DNA of 53,595 bases from Zoogloea sp. (GCA_016720685.1 JADKKC010000034.1:1-53595), one strand, 5' to 3'. Shown: positions 16,964-26,415, numbered from the stretch's first letter. Notes: a model not told the origin generated them from the sequence alone. Translations and numbers: made by a program.

Positions 16964-18902
16964 ATGATCCACACCCGCAAGCAGCTCGAACTCCTCGCCC
17001 CGGCCAAAAACGCCGACATCGGCATCGAGGCGATCAACCATGGCGCCGACGCCATCTACATCGGCGGCCCGGCCTTCGGAGCGCGAGCCAACGCCGAGAA
17101 CACCGTTGCCGACATCGAGCGCCTCACCCGCCACGCCCACCGCTTTGGCGCGCGGGTCTTCGTCACCTGCAACACCATCCTCCACGACGCGGAAGTGGAC
17201 AGCGCCAGCGCACTCATCCACCAGCTCCACGAAGCCGGCGCCGACGCGCTGATCGTGCAGGACATGGGCATCCTCGAACTCGACCTGCCGCCGATCCAGC
17301 TCCACGCCAGCACGCAAACCGACATCCGCCACCCCGAAAAAGCCCGCTTCCTGCAGGACGTGGGCTTCTCGCAGATCGTGCTGGCGCGGGAGATGACCCT
17401 CACCGAAATCCGCAAGGTGGCCGCCGCCACCGACTGCGCGCTCGAGTTCTTTGTGCACGGCGCGCTGTGCGTCGCCTTCAGCGGCCAGTGCTACATCAGC
17501 CACGCCCACACCGGGCGCAGCGCCAACCGCGGCGAATGCTCCCAGGCCTGCCGCCTGCCCTACGACCTCGCGGACAAGGACGGCAATCTCGTCGCCAGCA
17601 ACCAGCATTTGCTGTCGATGAAGGACAACAACCAGAGCGCCAACCTGCGCGCGCTGGCCGACGCCGGCATTTCCAGCTTCAAGATCGAAGGCCGCTACAA
17701 AGACATGGCCTACGTCAAGAACATCACCGCCCATTACCGCCAGCTGCTCGACGGCATCATGGAAGATGCGCCCGAATATTCCCGCACCTCGGCCGGGCGC
17801 AGCACCTTCCTGTTCAACCCGGTTGCCGAAAAAACCTTCAACCGGGGCGCCACCGATTACTTTGTGAACGGCCGCACGGCCGACATCGGCGCCTTCGATT
17901 CGCCCAAGTTCGTGGGCGAACCGGTGGGCAGCGTGATCCGGGTGGACGGCAAGCAGCGCCGCTTCTTCGACACCACCAGCGCGGTCGAGCTGCACAACGG
18001 CGACGGCCTCACCTTCTACGACCGCAAGGGCGAACTCGTCGGCCTGCGCGTCAACCGCGCCGAAAAAGATCGGCGAGGATTTCCGCATTCACACCGCCGA
18101 AACCCTGCCGGCCGAACTCTTCCCCGGCAGCGGCCTGTTCCGCAACCGCGACCAGGAATTCGAGCGCATCCTCGAAAAGAAGTCCGCCGAACGCCGCATC
18201 GCCGTGGATATTTCGCTCGCCGAAACGCCCGTCGGCTTCGCGCTCACGCTCACCGACGAAAGCGGCGTTGCCGCCACCGCCGAACTGCCCCACGCCAAAG
18301 AGCCCGCCAAGGATTCCGAACGCGCACTGGCCGGCCTGAAAGAAAGCGTAGCCAAGCTCGGCACCACGATCTTCAGTGCCCGCAAGGTGGAGCTGGACAT
18401 CAGCGCGGCGTGGTTCCTGCCCGCCTCCAGCCTCAACGCCCTGCGCCGCGACGCGGCCGAAAAGCTCGAAGCCGCGCGCCTCGCCACGCTGCCGCGGCTG
18501 CCCCGCCGCGCCGCCGTCGAACCCCCGGTGCCCTACCCGGAAACCGAACTCTCCTACCTCGCCAACGTCCTCAACGACCGCGCCCGCGCCTTTTACCAGC
18601 GCCACGGCGTGCAGCTCATCGAGGCCGCCTACGAGGCCAACGAGATGCTCGACGACGCCTCGCTGATGATCACCAAGCACTGCCTGCGCTACAGCTTCAA
18701 CCTGTGCCCCAAGGAAGTGAAAGGCATCAAGCCCGACCCGATGACGCTCATCAACGGCAAGGAAAAACTCACCCTGCGCTTCGACTGCAAGCGCTGCGAA
18801 ATGCACGTCGTCGGCCGCATCCGCAAATCGGTGCTCGACATGCCCGTCGTGCCGATCCAGTTCCATGCCAAAGTACCGGACGGCTTTCACCCGCCACATT
18901 AA
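16964..18902 (+). CDS. rlhA: 23S rRNA C2501 hydroxylation protein (peptidase U32 family), with one frameshift
   Basis: The product resembles E. coli RlhA (YdcP), needed for 5-hydroxycytidine at position 2501 of 23S rRNA. Conserved blocks include ELLAPAKNADIGIEAINHGADAIYIGG, QLHASTQTDIRH, HGALCVAFSGQCYISH, RSANRGECSQACRLPY (Fe-S cysteine region) and SFKIEGRYKDMAYVKNITAHYR. At 18063-18067 a run of five A shifts the frame; with four A, the text becomes RAEKIGEDFRIHTAETLPAE and continues in the second frame to 18902, including CLRYSFNLCPKEVKGIK and CKRCEMHV. About 645 residues after correction, the normal length. A homopolymer sequencing error is more likely than a true pseudogene because the second half shows no decay. 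Confidence 0.88.
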
Positions 18903-18908
18903 TCACAG

Positions 18909-19601
18909 ATGAAAATCGCGATCGCAATCATCGTGCTGGCCCTGGCCATCCTCGTCGGGCCGGCCGTCTGGCAGTTCAGCCGTCACACCCCGCAGGCCGT
19001 CCCCACCACCGGCCTGCCCTGGCAGATCGAAACCCTGCCCGGCGGTGAATCCAAAGTCTTCGACCTGACCCTCGGTCACAGCACCCTCGCCGATGCCCGC
19101 AAGCGTTTCGGCGACGACATGCCGCTGGCCGTGGTCGCCGAGCCCAACGAAAGCGGCAACGTCGAAGGCTATTACGAAAACGTCACCGCCGGCTTCGTCG
19201 CCGGCCGCCTGATCGTCACCGCCGACCTGCCGCCCGCCGTCATCGACGCCATGCGCGAGCGCTCGCCCAAAACCGAGTACATGCAAAGCACCACCCGCAA
19301 GGCCCGGCTTGCCGACTCCGACTTCGCCGCTGCGCTGGCAGCCCCGATCCGCGCCCTCAGCTTCATTCCCGCCGCCCAGCTCGACGAGGACATCGTCATC
19401 CAGCGCTTTGGCCAGCCCACCGAACGCATCCGCGTGAATGAGCACGTCGAGCACCTGCTCTACCCGGCCCGCGGCCTCGACCTCGTGCTCGACAGCAAGG
19501 GCAAGGAGCTTCTGCAGTACGTCGCCCCGGCCCGCTTCGAAGCCCTGCGCGCCCCGCTCAAGGCCCAGGCCAGCCTGGCGCCCCCCGCGGCCAAGCCCTG
19601 A
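18909..19601 (+). CDS. Hypothetical membrane-anchored protein
   Basis: The 230-residue product starts with one hydrophobic segment, MKIAIAIIVLALAILVGPAV, which is a signal anchor, so the remainder is probably periplasmic. The soluble part contains FDLTLGHSTLADARKRFGDD, a pattern of a short helical-strand domain seen in small lipoprotein-like unknowns, and ends in an Ala/Pro-rich tail. I recognise no enzyme motif. Only 6 bases separate it from rlhA, so it is probably cotranscribed with it. Confidence 0.65.
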   Translation: MKIAIAIIVLALAILVGPAVWQFSRHTPQAVPTTGLPWQIETLPGGESKVFDLTLGHSTLADARKRFGDDMPLAVVAEPNESGNVEGYYENVTAGFVAGRLIVTADLPPAVIDAMRERSPKTEYMQSTTRKARLADSDFAAALAAPIRALSFIPAAQLDEDIVIQRFGQPTERIRVNEHVEHLLYPARGLDLVLDSKGKELLQYVAPARFEALRAPLKAQASLAPPAAKP

Positions 19602-19611
19602 GCCTACCCCC

Positions 19612-19866
19612 ATGGCCACCCAGTCCGCCGACCGCAAACGCTGCCTGAGCTGCCAGCACTGGGGCGGCGAGCGCAGTGTCGGCGCCGAGCCGGACACCGT
19701 CGACTACCTCGAACACAATGACCGCGGCACCTGCAACGACGGCGGCTGGCACGGCAGCAGCCGCTGCGGCCCGCGCAACGCCTGCGGACACTGGCTCAAG
19801 TGGATCGCCCTCGACATGCCCGCCGCCGAGCCCGACACTCCACCCGACGCCACCGCCGCCCCATGA
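19612..19866 (+). CDS. Small Cys-rich protein, possibly metal-binding
   Basis: This 84-residue protein has the Cys pattern CLSCQHW near residue 10, then GTC, SSRC and NACGHW, with two conserved-looking His, a layout that suggests zinc or iron binding. The family is not recognised. The ATG at 19612 gives this reading; its TGA overlaps the ATG of the thioredoxin-like gene (ATGA), so the two are translationally coupled. The longer open frame from 19438 is antisense-like shadow of the previous gene and was not used. Confidence 0.6.
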   Translation: MATQSADRKRCLSCQHWGGERSVGAEPDTVDYLEHNDRGTCNDGGWHGSSRCGPRNACGHWLKWIALDMPAAEPDTPPDATAAP

Positions 19867-20246
19867 ACCCCGAGCAGCCCGAATTTCTCGTCGCCTGCCT
19901 CTGCGCCGCCTGGTGCGGCACCTGCCGCGACTACCGGGAAGGCTTCCAGGCGCTGGCCGAACGCTTCCCCAATACGCGCTTCCTGTGGCTGGACGTGGAA
20001 GACGATGCCGACATCCTCGACGACTACGACGTGGAAAACTTCCCGACCCTGCTGATCCAGCGCCACGACAGCGTGCTGTTCTTCGGCCCGATGCTGCCCC
20101 ACCACGAAATCCTGCAGCGCACCGTCGAAAGCTTTCACGCTCAGAATCCGGACGAAAGCCGCCGCTACGCGGGCTCCGACCCCGAACGGCGCAGCTGGCA
20201 AACCGAACGCAACCTGCGCCAGGCACTGGCCGCCCGACCCGCCTGA
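19863..20246 (+). CDS. Thioredoxin-like protein
   Basis: The product is 127 residues. Near the N terminus it has AAWCGTCRDY, an active-site Cys-x-x-Cys (C18, C21) preceded by Trp as in thioredoxins, and later NFPTLLIQ with the conserved cis-Pro. There is no signal peptide, so it acts in the cytoplasm. It is slightly longer than a classical thioredoxin, with a C-terminal extension. It overlaps the preceding Cys-rich gene by four bases, suggesting related roles, though no direct evidence links them. The redox partner is unknown. Confidence 0.8.
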   Translation: MNPEQPEFLVACLCAAWCGTCRDYREGFQALAERFPNTRFLWLDVEDDADILDDYDVENFPTLLIQRHDSVLFFGPMLPHHEILQRTVESFHAQNPDESRRYAGSDPERRSWQTERNLRQALAARPA

Positions 20247-20269
20247 TAAAAACCACAAAGGAGACACCC

Positions 20270-20680
20270 ATGGACGACTGTATTTTTTGCCGCATCGTGC
20301 GCGGCGAGCTGCCCGCCTCAAAAATCCACGAAGACGAGCACACCCTCGCCTTCCTCAACATCGTGGCGGCCCACCCCGGCCACGCGCTGGTGATCGTCAA
20401 GCCCCACGTGGCCAACATCCTCGATCTCGACGACACCCTCGCCGCCGCCGTCTTCCAGACCACGGCCAGGGTTGCCAAGGCCGTGAAAGCCGCCACCGGC
20501 TGCGATGGCGTCACGCTCTTCCAGGCCAACGAAGTGGCCGGCGGGCAAACCGTCTTTCACTTCCACATCCACGTGCTGCCGCGCTACACCAACGACAAGC
20601 TGCTGCCCTTCTGGCCGGCCAGCTCGCCCGGCCGCGAAGCCCTCGACGACATGGCCGCCCGCCTGCGCGCGGTGCTGTAG
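20270..20680 (+). CDS. HIT family hydrolase (HINT-like)
   Basis: This 136-residue protein belongs to the histidine triad superfamily, which cleaves nucleoside phosphoramidates or dinucleotide polyphosphates. It starts MDDCIFCRIVRGELPASKI and carries the catalytic triad HFHIHVLPR (His97, His99, His101) at the expected place near the C terminus, with the upstream conserved His in IVAAHPGHALVI. The start has AAAGGAGAC 8 bases upstream, a strong ribosome binding site. It lies 23 bases after the thioredoxin-like gene, in the same rightward group. Confidence 0.92.
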   Translation: MDDCIFCRIVRGELPASKIHEDEHTLAFLNIVAAHPGHALVIVKPHVANILDLDDTLAAAVFQTTARVAKAVKAATGCDGVTLFQANEVAGGQTVFHFHIHVLPRYTNDKLLPFWPASSPGREALDDMAARLRAVL

Positions 20681-20702
20681 ATTTCCGCCGGCCCCCGTCG
20701 CC

Positions 20703-22223
20703 ATGCCCCTTTCCTATCTCAGCGCCGAAGCCCCCTTCGCCATCCTGGCGATGTTCATCTCCGCTCTGCTCATCTTCCGGCCCCTCCTTGCCTGGCGCCG
20801 CTCGTTGATGAACACCGGCGTTTTCTTCCTGATCTGCCTGGCGGGCGATCTCACCGCCGGTCTGCTCAGCGGCTACCTGCAACCGACCGCAATCAGCTGG
20901 CTGCGCGAAATGTCGGTGTTCGGCGAAGGCCTGGCGGCGATCCGCTACCTGGGCCTGACCTTCTTCAACGTGCTGCTGCCGCGCGTGCGCGTGTATATCT
21001 CGGGCATCCTCGCCGACATCCTGGTCATCATCGGCTACATCGCCTGGGCCTTCCTGCGCCTCAACCTCGCCGGCGTCGAGTTCAGCCACCTGTTCGCCAC
21101 CTCCGCCATCCTCACCGCGGTAGTCGCCATTTCGATGCAGGACACCCTGGGCAACCTGCTCGGCGGGCTCGCGCTGCAAATGGACAACTCCCTCGAAATC
21201 GGCGACTGGATCAAGATCGACGACGTTTCCGGCAAGGTCAGCGACATCCAGTGGCGCTACACCGCCATCGTCACCCGCAACGGCGAACGGGTCGTCATTC
21301 CCAACAGCCACCTGATGAAAAACCGCTACGCGGTCATCTGCAACAAGCGCCAGGACGTGCCCCAGCAGCGCCGGCTCATCGACTTCAACGTCGACCTGTC
21401 GGTACCGCCGGCGCGGGTCTCAACGGCCGTGCTCCACGATATTCAGACGGCCCGCATCGCCAATGTCAGCCTCACGCCCGCCCCTCTGTGCCTGCTGCTG
21501 GAGTTCGGCGACGGCTACGCCCACTACCAGTTGCGCTACTGGCTCATCGACCCCGGCCCGGACGACGTGACCGACTCCGACGTGCGCCACCACGTGCTGG
21601 CCGCGCTGCAACGCGAGGGGATCCGCCTCGCCGTCGGCGACCAGACCATCCACCTGGTCCAGGAAAACAAGGCCCACCGCGAAGAAGTGCGCACCCGCGA
21701 ACTCAACCGCCGCGTCGGCGCCATCAGCCGCATCGACCTGTTCTCACGCCTCTCCGATGCCGAAAAGCAGGATCTCGCCCACCGCCTCGTCACCGCCCCC
21801 TTTGCCAAGGGCGACGTGCTCTTTCGCCAGGGCGACATCGCCCACTGGCTCTATATCATCGCCAGCGGCCAGGCCGAAGCCTGGTGGACGCCGCCCGACG
21901 GCGGCCCCCAGCGCCTCATCGAGACCCGCGGCCCGGGCAACATCTTCGGCGAACTCGGGCTCATGACCGGCGCCCCGCGCCGCTCGACCGTCGTCGCCAT
22001 CACCGACGTCGAAGCCTACCGCCTCGACAAGGACAGCCTCGAACACATCCTTCGCGCCCGCCCGGAGCTGGCCGAAGGCATCTCTGTCATCCTCGAACAA
22101 CGTCGCAGCCGCTTCGCTGCACTTGAGCAGGGTCACGCCGACGGCAGCAACGGCCCGCGCAGCGACGTGCGCTCCGACGCCAGCGCCCTCGGCAAAAAAA
22201 TCCGCGAGTTCTTCGGCCTGTAA
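20703..22223 (+). CDS. MscS-type mechanosensitive channel fused to a cyclic-nucleotide-binding domain
   Basis: This 506-residue inner-membrane protein has hydrophobic segments at about residues 10-30, 40-60, 100-130, followed by the MscS pore-lining and beta-domain region (TAVVAISMQDTLGNLLGGLALQMDNSLEIGDWIKIDD and RVVIPNSHLM). From about residue 345 it continues as a cyclic-nucleotide-binding domain: LFRQGDIAHWLYIIASGQAE and GNIFGELGLMTGAPRRSTVVA, which includes the phosphate-binding cassette with GELxL. Channels of this architecture are known in some bacteria, and cNMP probably modulates gating. The ATG at 20703 follows the HIT stop by 22 bases. Confidence 0.9.
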   Translation: MPLSYLSAEAPFAILAMFISALLIFRPLLAWRRSLMNTGVFFLICLAGDLTAGLLSGYLQPTAISWLREMSVFGEGLAAIRYLGLTFFNVLLPRVRVYISGILADILVIIGYIAWAFLRLNLAGVEFSHLFATSAILTAVVAISMQDTLGNLLGGLALQMDNSLEIGDWIKIDDVSGKVSDIQWRYTAIVTRNGERVVIPNSHLMKNRYAVICNKRQDVPQQRRLIDFNVDLSVPPARVSTAVLHDIQTARIANVSLTPAPLCLLLEFGDGYAHYQLRYWLIDPGPDDVTDSDVRHHVLAALQREGIRLAVGDQTIHLVQENKAHREEVRTRELNRRVGAISRIDLFSRLSDAEKQDLAHRLVTAPFAKGDVLFRQGDIAHWLYIIASGQAEAWWTPPDGGPQRLIETRGPGNIFGELGLMTGAPRRSTVVAITDVEAYRLDKDSLEHILRARPELAEGISVILEQRRSRFAALEQGHADGSNGPRSDVRSDASALGKKIREFFGL

Positions 22224-22263
22224 AGTCCGGCCTCACCCCATCGCCCCGCACCCGGTAGCTCCC

Positions 22264-23283
22264 ATGTCCGACACCGTACTGTCCCCGTCCCTCGAACGCG
22301 CCCTCGATGCCCGTCGCGAACTCATCGCCCGCCTCGAAGCCGAACAGACCAACGCCTACCGCCTCTTCCACGGCACAGTCGAAGGCCGCCCCGGCCTCAC
22401 CGTCGATCACTATGGCCAGCTGATCCTCGTGCAAAGCTTCCACGACACCCTGCCGGCATCCCAGCTGGCCGAAGTCGAAGCCTTCTACGCGGCGGCCTTT
22501 CCCGGCAGCGAACTCATCTACAACGACCGCAGCCCGGCCAACTCGCGGATTGCCAACGCCGTTCCGCCCGACCGCAAGGAACTCGCCACAACCCGCCGCG
22601 AATTCTCCGAACTCGGCGTCAAGTACTGGGTGCAGGCCCGCCACGACGGCCAGGACCCGTGGCTCTTCCTCGACCTGCGCGCCGCCCGCCGCCGCGTCAT
22701 GGCCGAAGCCGAAGGCAAGTCGGTGCTCAACGTTTTTGCCTACACCTGCGGCGTGGGCATCGCGGCCGCCAAGGCCGGCGCCCGCCACGTGGTGAACGTG
22801 GATTTCGCCGAATCGAGCCTCACCGTCGGCCGCGACAACGCCAAGCTCAACGACCTGCCGGTTCGCCCGCGCTTCGTGAAGAGCGACGCCTTTGCCGCCA
22901 TGCGCCAGCTCGCCGGCATCGGCCAGGCCAAAATGGTACGCGGCAAGCGCATGCCGCCCTTCCCCGAACTCGCCAAGCACCGCTTCGACCTGGTCTTCAT
23001 GGACCCGCCCCGCTACTCCAAGAGCCCGTTCGGCGTGGTCGACCTGGTCAACGACTACTCGGCCCTGCTCAAGCCGGCCCTGCTGTGCACGCATGAAGGC
23101 GGAACGCTGATCTGCTGCAACAACGTGGCCGACGTGGAGCGCCAGGCCTGGGCAGACCAGATCGTGCGCAGCGCGGAGAAAGCCGGGCGCACGGTTCGGG
23201 AAATGGAATGGATCATGCCGGAAGAGGATTTTCCGAGCCTGGACGGGAACCCGCCGCTGAAGGTGCTGCTACTGAGGGTTTAA
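22264..23283 (+). CDS. RlmI-like SAM-dependent methyltransferase
   Basis: The product of 339 residues is a class I methyltransferase resembling the RlmI/RlmK group that methylates 23S rRNA cytosines. It has an N-terminal region with RLFHGTVEGRPGLTVDHYG, then WLFLDLRAARRRV, the SAM-binding loop VLNVFAYTCGVGIAAAKAG, and the catalytic motif VFMDPPRYSKS. The N-terminal PUA domain of E. coli RlmI seems reduced. Exact target is unknown. It begins 40 bases after the channel gene and is convergent with rbgA, with a weak hairpin (23297-23330) between them. Confidence 0.85.
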   Translation: MSDTVLSPSLERALDARRELIARLEAEQTNAYRLFHGTVEGRPGLTVDHYGQLILVQSFHDTLPASQLAEVEAFYAAAFPGSELIYNDRSPANSRIANAVPPDRKELATTRREFSELGVKYWVQARHDGQDPWLFLDLRAARRRVMAEAEGKSVLNVFAYTCGVGIAAAKAGARHVVNVDFAESSLTVGRDNAKLNDLPVRPRFVKSDAFAAMRQLAGIGQAKMVRGKRMPPFPELAKHRFDLVFMDPPRYSKSPFGVVDLVNDYSALLKPALLCTHEGGTLICCNNVADVERQAWADQIVRSAEKAGRTVREMEWIMPEEDFPSLDGNPPLKVLLLRV

Positions 23284-23296
23284 GGGCCCGCGGCGG

Positions 23297-23330
23297 TCAG
23301 GCTGAACGGGAATCCCCCGAATCAGCCTGA
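23297..23330. terminator. Bidirectional terminator-like hairpin
   Basis: TCAGGCTGA (23297-23305) pairs with TCAGCCTGA (23322-23330) around a 16-base loop between the convergent methyltransferase and rbgA genes. It is followed by AAAAC on the plus strand only, so it lacks a good U-tract and termination may be partial. Confidence 0.35.
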
Positions 23331-23338
23331 AAACGGCC

Positions 23339-24277
23339 TCAGTCGTCCACCGGATCCGGCGCGGCCGAATCCACTTCGCCTGCGGCCTTGGCCGCTGCCT
23401 TGGCTGCCAGCGCCTCGGCGTGCGCCTCCATCATCTGCTTGCGGGATTCCGGCGACTCCAGGCTCACCCGCCCCAAGGCTCCGTCGCGGTAATCCTGCAA
23501 CAGGATCAAGGACGCCTTTTCAATATCCAGCCCGCCGCCTTTCAGCAAGCAGCCGCGCCGTCTGGCAATGGTCTCGACGAGCGCCGGGCCGTCCAGCCCA
23601 TCGACGGGAGCCTTGTAGCGCGCCGCCACCAGCGCCGGGTAACGCTCCAGCAGCAGATCGCCGAGAAAGTTCGCCACCTGTTCGTCGATCACCGCGTTGC
23701 GGCCGATGGCGTGGCTGGCCGCCAGCATGAAACCGTCGGAATCGTGCTCGATCTTCGGCCACATCATGCCCGGCGTGTCGATCAGGGTGGCCGTGGGCGA
23801 GAGGTCGAGCACCTGCTGGCTCTTGGTCACCGCCGGCTCGTCGCCCACCTTGGCCACGCGCTTTTTCAGCAGCGCATTCATCAGCGTGGATTTACCCACG
23901 TTGGGGATGCCCATGATCATCATGCGCAGCGGCTTGAGGCGGTCGTTGCGGTGCGGCGCCAGCGGACGGCACAGGCCGACCACCTTGGCCACGTCGCCCG
24001 GCTTCTTGCACGACAGCGCCACCGCCGTCACGCCTTTCTGGGCGTTGTAGTAGGCCAGCCAGCGAGCCGTGACGACCGGATCGGCGAGATCGGCCTTGTT
24101 GAGAATCTTGAGGCAGGGGCGCTGCCGATGGACGCGCAGCTCGCGGATCATCGGGTTGCTGCTCGCCTCGGGCAGGCGCGCGTCGAGCACCTCGATGACA
24201 ACATCGATCCGCTCCATGCTCTCCGCCGCCTTCTTGCGGGCGGAAGTCATGTGACCGGGAAACCACTGGATGGACAT
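23339..24277 (-). CDS. rbgA: Ribosome biogenesis GTPase YlqF/RbgA
   Basis: RbgA is a circularly permuted GTPase that helps late assembly of the 50S subunit. The 312-residue protein starts MSIQWFPGHMTSARKKAAESM, the family N terminus. Its G motifs occur in permuted order: NKAD (G4), GIPNVGKST (G1) and DTPGMMWPKI (G3), with the C-terminal RNA-binding helical domain after them. Ala/Glu-rich C-terminal residues form a short tail. I chose the ATG at 24277; the frame also opens with a TTG at 24295, giving six extra residues. It diverges from the DUF1415 gene. Confidence 0.93.
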   Translation of the reverse strand: MSIQWFPGHMTSARKKAAESMERIDVVIEVLDARLPEASSNPMIRELRVHRQRPCLKILNKADLADPVVTARWLAYYNAQKGVTAVALSCKKPGDVAKVVGLCRPLAPHRNDRLKPLRMMIMGIPNVGKSTLMNALLKKRVAKVGDEPAVTKSQQVLDLSPTATLIDTPGMMWPKIEHDSDGFMLAASHAIGRNAVIDEQVANFLGDLLLERYPALVAARYKAPVDGLDGPALVETIARRRGCLLKGGGLDIEKASLILLQDYRDGALGRVSLESPESRKQMMEAHAEALAAKAAAKAAGEVDSAAPDPVDD

Positions 24278-24360
24278 GGGCGTGCGTTGATTCAATCAAA
24301 GCCCGCCATTATCAGGGCAAAATGGCAACCCTCGAAGGAAATCCCCGAAAGCCCTGCACC

Positions 24361-24924
24361 ATGAACCACGAAGAAGTCATCGCCGCCACCCGCGAGTGGA
24401 TCGAAAAGGTCGTCATCGGCCTCAACCTGTGCCCGTTTGCCAAGTCGGTTTACGTGAAGAACCAGGTGCGCATTGTCGTAAGTGACGCCCGCCACATCGA
24501 CGGCTTCCTCGAAGACCTGGACCGCGAGCTGGACTACCTCGCCGGGATAGCCCCCGAAACCACCGACACCACGTTGCTGATCCACCCAACCCTGTTTCCC
24601 GACTTCCTCGACTTCAACGACGTGCACCAGATTGCCGACGAAGCCGTGGTCGAACACGAACTGGACGGCGTGATCCAGATCGCCAGCTTCCACCCCGAAT
24701 TCCAGTTTGCCGACACCGCGCCGGACGACATCACCAACTACACCAACCGCGCGCCCTTCCCCACGCTGCACCTGATCCGCGAAGAGAGCCTCGACAAGGC
24801 CGTCGAAGCCTTCCCCGAAGCGGAAATGATCTTCGAGCGCAACATCGAAACCATGAAGAAGCTCGGCCTGGCCGGCTGGCTGGCCCTCGGCATGACCCGC
24901 CCGAAAAAACATGGCGAAGAGTAA
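24361..24924 (+). CDS. DUF1415 domain protein
   Basis: This 187-residue protein has the DUF1415 signature at the N terminus, EEVIAATREWIEKVVIGLNLCPFAK, with the conserved Cys and Phe, and later TLLIHPTLFPDFLDFNDV and NRAPFPTLHLIREES. The family is widespread in Gammaproteobacteria and Betaproteobacteria but lacks an assigned function. The ATG at 24361 is chosen because it starts the family domain; an in-frame ATG at 24322 adds 13 residues. Its last codons overlap the start of the following methyltransferase gene by 14 bases, which implies coupled translation. Confidence 0.88.
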   Translation: MNHEEVIAATREWIEKVVIGLNLCPFAKSVYVKNQVRIVVSDARHIDGFLEDLDRELDYLAGIAPETTDTTLLIHPTLFPDFLDFNDVHQIADEAVVEHELDGVIQIASFHPEFQFADTAPDDITNYTNRAPFPTLHLIREESLDKAVEAFPEAEMIFERNIETMKKLGLAGWLALGMTRPKKHGEE

Positions 24925-25780
24925 GCCCGCCAAACCCGCCCCGGCGGCGGACGCCAAACCCGCCGTTCATCCGGACATCCGCCCCGGCCAGTCGATCGAG
25001 CTGCTCAAGGAACTGCACATCCTCACCCGCGAGGGCCAGCTCAACCAGGACAGCCGGCGCAAGCTCAAGCAGGTCTACCACCTCTACCAGTTCATCGAGC
25101 CGCTGCTTGCCGAGGTGCTGGCAGGCACCGGAGACCTCACCCTCGCCGACCATGGCGCGGGCAAGTCCTATCTCGGCTTCATCCTCTACGACCTGTTTCT
25201 CAAGTCGAAGGAAGCCGGCACGGTTTACGGCATCGAAACACGCAAGGAGCTGGTTGCCCACTCCCGCGAGCTGGTCGCCCGGCTGGATTTTCCGCGCATG
25301 AGATTCCTCGACGTGAGCGTCGAGGAATCCACCGGATCGGCCGAACTCCCCGCCACAATCGACGTGGTCACCGCGCTCCACGCCTGCAACACCGCCACCG
25401 ACGATGCGATCCGGTTTGCGCTCGCCAAGCAGGCCCGCTTCGTGGTGCTGGTGCCCTGCTGCCAGGCCGAAGTCGCCAGCGTGCTGCGCAAAAACAAGAA
25501 CGCCAGCTTCGGCCTGACGCCGCTTTCCGAAATCTGGCGCCACCCGATTCACACCCGCGAGTTCGGCAGCCAGCTCACCAACGTGCTGCGCTGCCTGCAG
25601 CTCGAAGCCCACGGCTACCAGCTCACGGTCACCGAACTGGTCGGCTGGGAGCACTCGATGAAGAACGAGCTGATCATCGCCCGACGCACCGACGCACCCC
25701 GCAAGAACGCGATGGAACGCCTCGAGAAAATCCTTGAAGAGCTGAACCTCACCGAACTGCGGAGCCGTTTCGCGTGCTGA
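24911..25780 (+). CDS. Class I SAM-dependent methyltransferase, RNA or protein target unknown
   Basis: The 289-residue product has a Pro/Ala/Lys-rich start and then a Rossmann methyltransferase core: LTLADHGAGKSYLGFILYDLFL (motif I variant), VYGIETRKELVAHSREL (motif II with acidic residue) and VTALHACNTATDDAIRFAL, followed by VPCCQAEVA. The pattern HACNTATDDAI and PCCQ is typical of a family of methyltransferases (methyltransf_25/TRM13-like) of unassigned specificity. Coupled to the DUF1415 gene by overlap and to the following gene by GTG start inside its stop region. Confidence 0.78.
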   Translation: MAKSKPAKPAPAADAKPAVHPDIRPGQSIELLKELHILTREGQLNQDSRRKLKQVYHLYQFIEPLLAEVLAGTGDLTLADHGAGKSYLGFILYDLFLKSKEAGTVYGIETRKELVAHSRELVARLDFPRMRFLDVSVEESTGSAELPATIDVVTALHACNTATDDAIRFALAKQARFVVLVPCCQAEVASVLRKNKNASFGLTPLSEIWRHPIHTREFGSQLTNVLRCLQLEAHGYQLTVTELVGWEHSMKNELIIARRTDAPRKNAMERLEKILEELNLTELRSRFAC

Positions 25781-26412
25781 CTGCCCAGTTGATCGCCGCG
25801 CTGCTGCTGGCCCTGTCGCCGCGCCTGTGGCGGCTGCGCCAGCGCTACGACGAGGCCGCACTGGCGCCCATCACCGATGCCCCCCACGCCAACCCCGGCG
25901 ACGAAAGCCTCAAGCAGCAACTCGCCGCCTGGCTGGCCGACGGCGCGGGCAACGGCGCCACGGCACTGCCCTGGGCCCACCCGGCAGCGCCTGTTCCGCT
26001 GAGCTGCGCCCGGGCTCCGGCCTGTACCGCCAGCGCGGTGCGCCACTTCGGCTATCGCCTGGCCGGCTATCACCAGCTCGACGAGCGCAGCCGCCTCGGC
26101 GGCATGGCCTACCGAATCGGCGTGCAGTTGCGCCCGGTGCTGTGGTTTTTGCCCCGTCGCGCCGATGAGCCCTGGGACGACGCCTGGCTGGCCGACGTGG
26201 ACGAAACCCGCCTCGCCGCCCTCGCCCGCTGGGTGCCGCGCCGCCCGACGCTGATCGTGCTGGACAATCCCGCCGCCGGCCTTGCCGCCCGCGTGATGGC
26301 TGCGCTGGATCACGCGGCACAGCACGGCGACCATCCGGTTCGCCTGCTGATCCTCGGCGACGACACCACCAAACTGCCGCTGGCAGTGCGGGCGCTCAAA
26401 CCGTCCCGCTAA
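25774..26412 (+). CDS. Hypothetical protein with GTG start
   Basis: The 212-residue product starts at a GTG (25774) overlapping the stop of the methyltransferase gene (GTGCTGA), typical of coupled translation. The first segment is hydrophobic (LTAQLIAALLLALSPRLW), possibly a signal anchor. Further on, a hydrophobic strand ending in Asp, TLIVLDNPAAG, resembles a Walker B strand, but no P-loop is visible, so nucleotide binding is not supported. I do not recognise the family. It is followed on the opposite strand by the DUF4124 gene. Confidence 0.55.
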   Translation: MLTAQLIAALLLALSPRLWRLRQRYDEAALAPITDAPHANPGDESLKQQLAAWLADGAGNGATALPWAHPAAPVPLSCARAPACTASAVRHFGYRLAGYHQLDERSRLGGMAYRIGVQLRPVLWFLPRRADEPWDDAWLADVDETRLAALARWVPRRPTLIVLDNPAAGLAARVMAALDHAAQHGDHPVRLLILGDDTTKLPLAVRALKPSR

Positions 26413-26415
26413 AGT

